Source: Kiritimatiellales bacterium (lineage in GTDB: Bacteria; Verrucomicrobiota; Kiritimatiellia; Kiritimatiellales; Pontiellaceae). From it: 14,225 bases of DNA. Position numbers and translations under genes: made by a program. Every line of letters starts with the position of its first letter. Within the stretch, counting starts at the first letter, position 1. The stretch lies in NCBI GenBank assembly GCA_030630445.1, contig DAOVNC010000043.1, forward strand, positions 1 through 14,225, written 5' to 3'. Below are positions 13,449 through 14,225 of this stretch, piece after piece. Below the pieces are notes generated by a model that saw nothing but the letters and a program-made list of their open reading frames with translations, was not told where the DNA came from and made no database searches.

Positions 13449-14225
13449 ATGGCAAACAAAGGCAGGAATCGATCAGGGTCTCTATATCGGAGATGGCAGA
13501 ATAAGGAATACCCCATTGATGATAAAGCCACTCAGGGCAAGGGTGTCATTTGGTTGCGCTACATGCTCAACGGAAAAACACACAAGACCTCGCTCAAAAC
13601 CGCTGCTACTGAAGAGGCAAAGCAGAAGCAAAAGGAACTCATGGCTCCCTTGGTCTATGCTGATGAAAAGACGGCCCTCGATCAATTGGCCCTGAAAGCC
13701 CGCCAAGCCAGTGAAAAACTAGACGAGACACTGGAGAAACAAAACCCCCCGCTATCCATTGCCGATACATGGCAGTCGTATGCCGAAAGTCATGAACGCC
13801 CTGACAGCGGAGCAAGAACGCTTAAGGATTATAAATCCCATTGGAAACATTTCACCGAATGGCTTAAAGCTACGCATCCCGATATTCTTCTTCTGAAAAA
13901 CCTGACCACCACTATCGCATCCGGCTATGCCTCGTTCCTTACGAAAGAAAAGTTCAGCCCGAACACATACAACAAACGAATCAGCTTTCTCCGCTTACTA
14001 TGCGCAACCCTGGCCGAACCCGCCCGCCTCGGCTCAAATCCATTTGAAAAAATAAGGAGCAAAAAGCTGAAGCCCGACTCCAAGCGGGAACTCTCACAGG
14101 AGGAGCTGAAAACTGTGCTAGAGACCGCCACTGGTGATCTCCAAACACTTTTATATATTGGCACCTTCACAGGAATGCGGCTCGGTGATTGCGCAACTCT
14201 GATGTGGAACGAAGTGGACTTGGGA
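13449..14225 (+). CDS. Tyrosine recombinase / phage-type integrase (3' end outside window)
   Basis: Phage-type integrases excise and insert mobile elements by strand exchange through a catalytic tyrosine. 259 codons are visible and the frame is still open at the window edge. The N-terminal 100 residues contain an arm-binding-like region (KGVIWLRYMLNGKTHKTSLKTA) and a charged linker. A SAM-like core-binding domain follows at about 105-200 (ADTWQSYAE.., TLKDYKSHWKHFTEWL, SPNTYNKRISFLRLL). Then comes the start of the catalytic domain with ELSQEELKTVLE and the box I arginine in TGMRLGDCATLMW (about residue 248). The remaining box II residues and the tyrosine lie beyond the window. The start is supported by GAGGG at 13437-13441, 7 bases before the ATG. 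Two sampled lines are 47-48% GC, lower than most of the first gene cluster. Position and direction relative to the tRNA 3' end indicate it belongs to an element integrated there. Confidence 0.9.
   Translation, partial: MANKGRNRSGSLYRRWQNKEYPIDDKATQGKGVIWLRYMLNGKTHKTSLKTAATEEAKQKQKELMAPLVYADEKTALDQLALKARQASEKLDETLEKQNPPLSIADTWQSYAESHERPDSGARTLKDYKSHWKHFTEWLKATHPDILLLKNLTTTIASGYASFLTKEKFSPNTYNKRISFLRLLCATLAEPARLGSNPFEKIRSKKLKPDSKRELSQEELKTVLETATGDLQTLLYIGTFTGMRLGDCATLMWNEVDLG

Noticed and set aside
13381..13695. 104-codon plus-strand frame over the start of the integrase
   Set aside because: The overlapping frame from 13449 encodes an evident tyrosine recombinase that stays open to the window edge; this one is arginine/lysine-rich shadow.

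Overview
The window is a compact, all-plus-strand stretch of bacterial chromosome (14.2 kb) that ends at the edge of an integrated element. By eye the base composition is moderately GC-rich: one sampled 60-base line of the first 9.4 kb is 60% GC and another 50%, while two sampled lines of the integrase gene are 47-48%. Shine-Dalgarno sequences are clear, and several gene families are ones I associate with Gram-negative bacteria of the PVC/FCB type. Kiritimatiellota or Verrucomicrobiota would be my guess, but no marker gene proves it.

Region 1 (1-9398) is a translationally coupled cassette of seven genes. It holds the C-terminal part of a class I HMG-CoA reductase, a BtaA-like (DUF3419) 3-amino-3-carboxypropyl transferase, and a membrane lipid/polyprenol kinase-like protein with an extra membrane domain. 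It continues with a GNAT-type acetyltransferase, an OleC-like AMP-forming ligase, a UbiA-family prenyltransferase, and a three-domain dikinase built like rifampicin phosphotransferase. Every junction is an overlap (8 bases at the first, then ATGA four times and TTGA once). Together the families suggest one pathway that builds or modifies a prenyl- or acyl-based polar lipid: isoprenoid supply, prenyl transfer, alcohol phosphorylation, acid activation, acyl transfer and addition of an amino-acid-like headgroup. I do not recognise this set as a described pathway.

Region 2 (9399-13150) holds a very large polytopic DUF2339 membrane protein and a stand-alone acyltransferase of the 2-oxoacid dehydrogenase E2/chloramphenicol acetyltransferase fold. 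These are followed by a short, translationally coupled reading frame that appears frameshifted or decayed.

Region 3 (13151-14225) holds a likely promoter, a CAT-anticodon tRNA gene with encoded CCA, a terminator hairpin, a perfect 11-base tandem repeat, and the first 259 codons of a tyrosine recombinase reading away from the tRNA 3' end. This is the usual left boundary of an integrative element inserted at a tRNA gene, so sequence to the right of about 13290 is probably acquired DNA.
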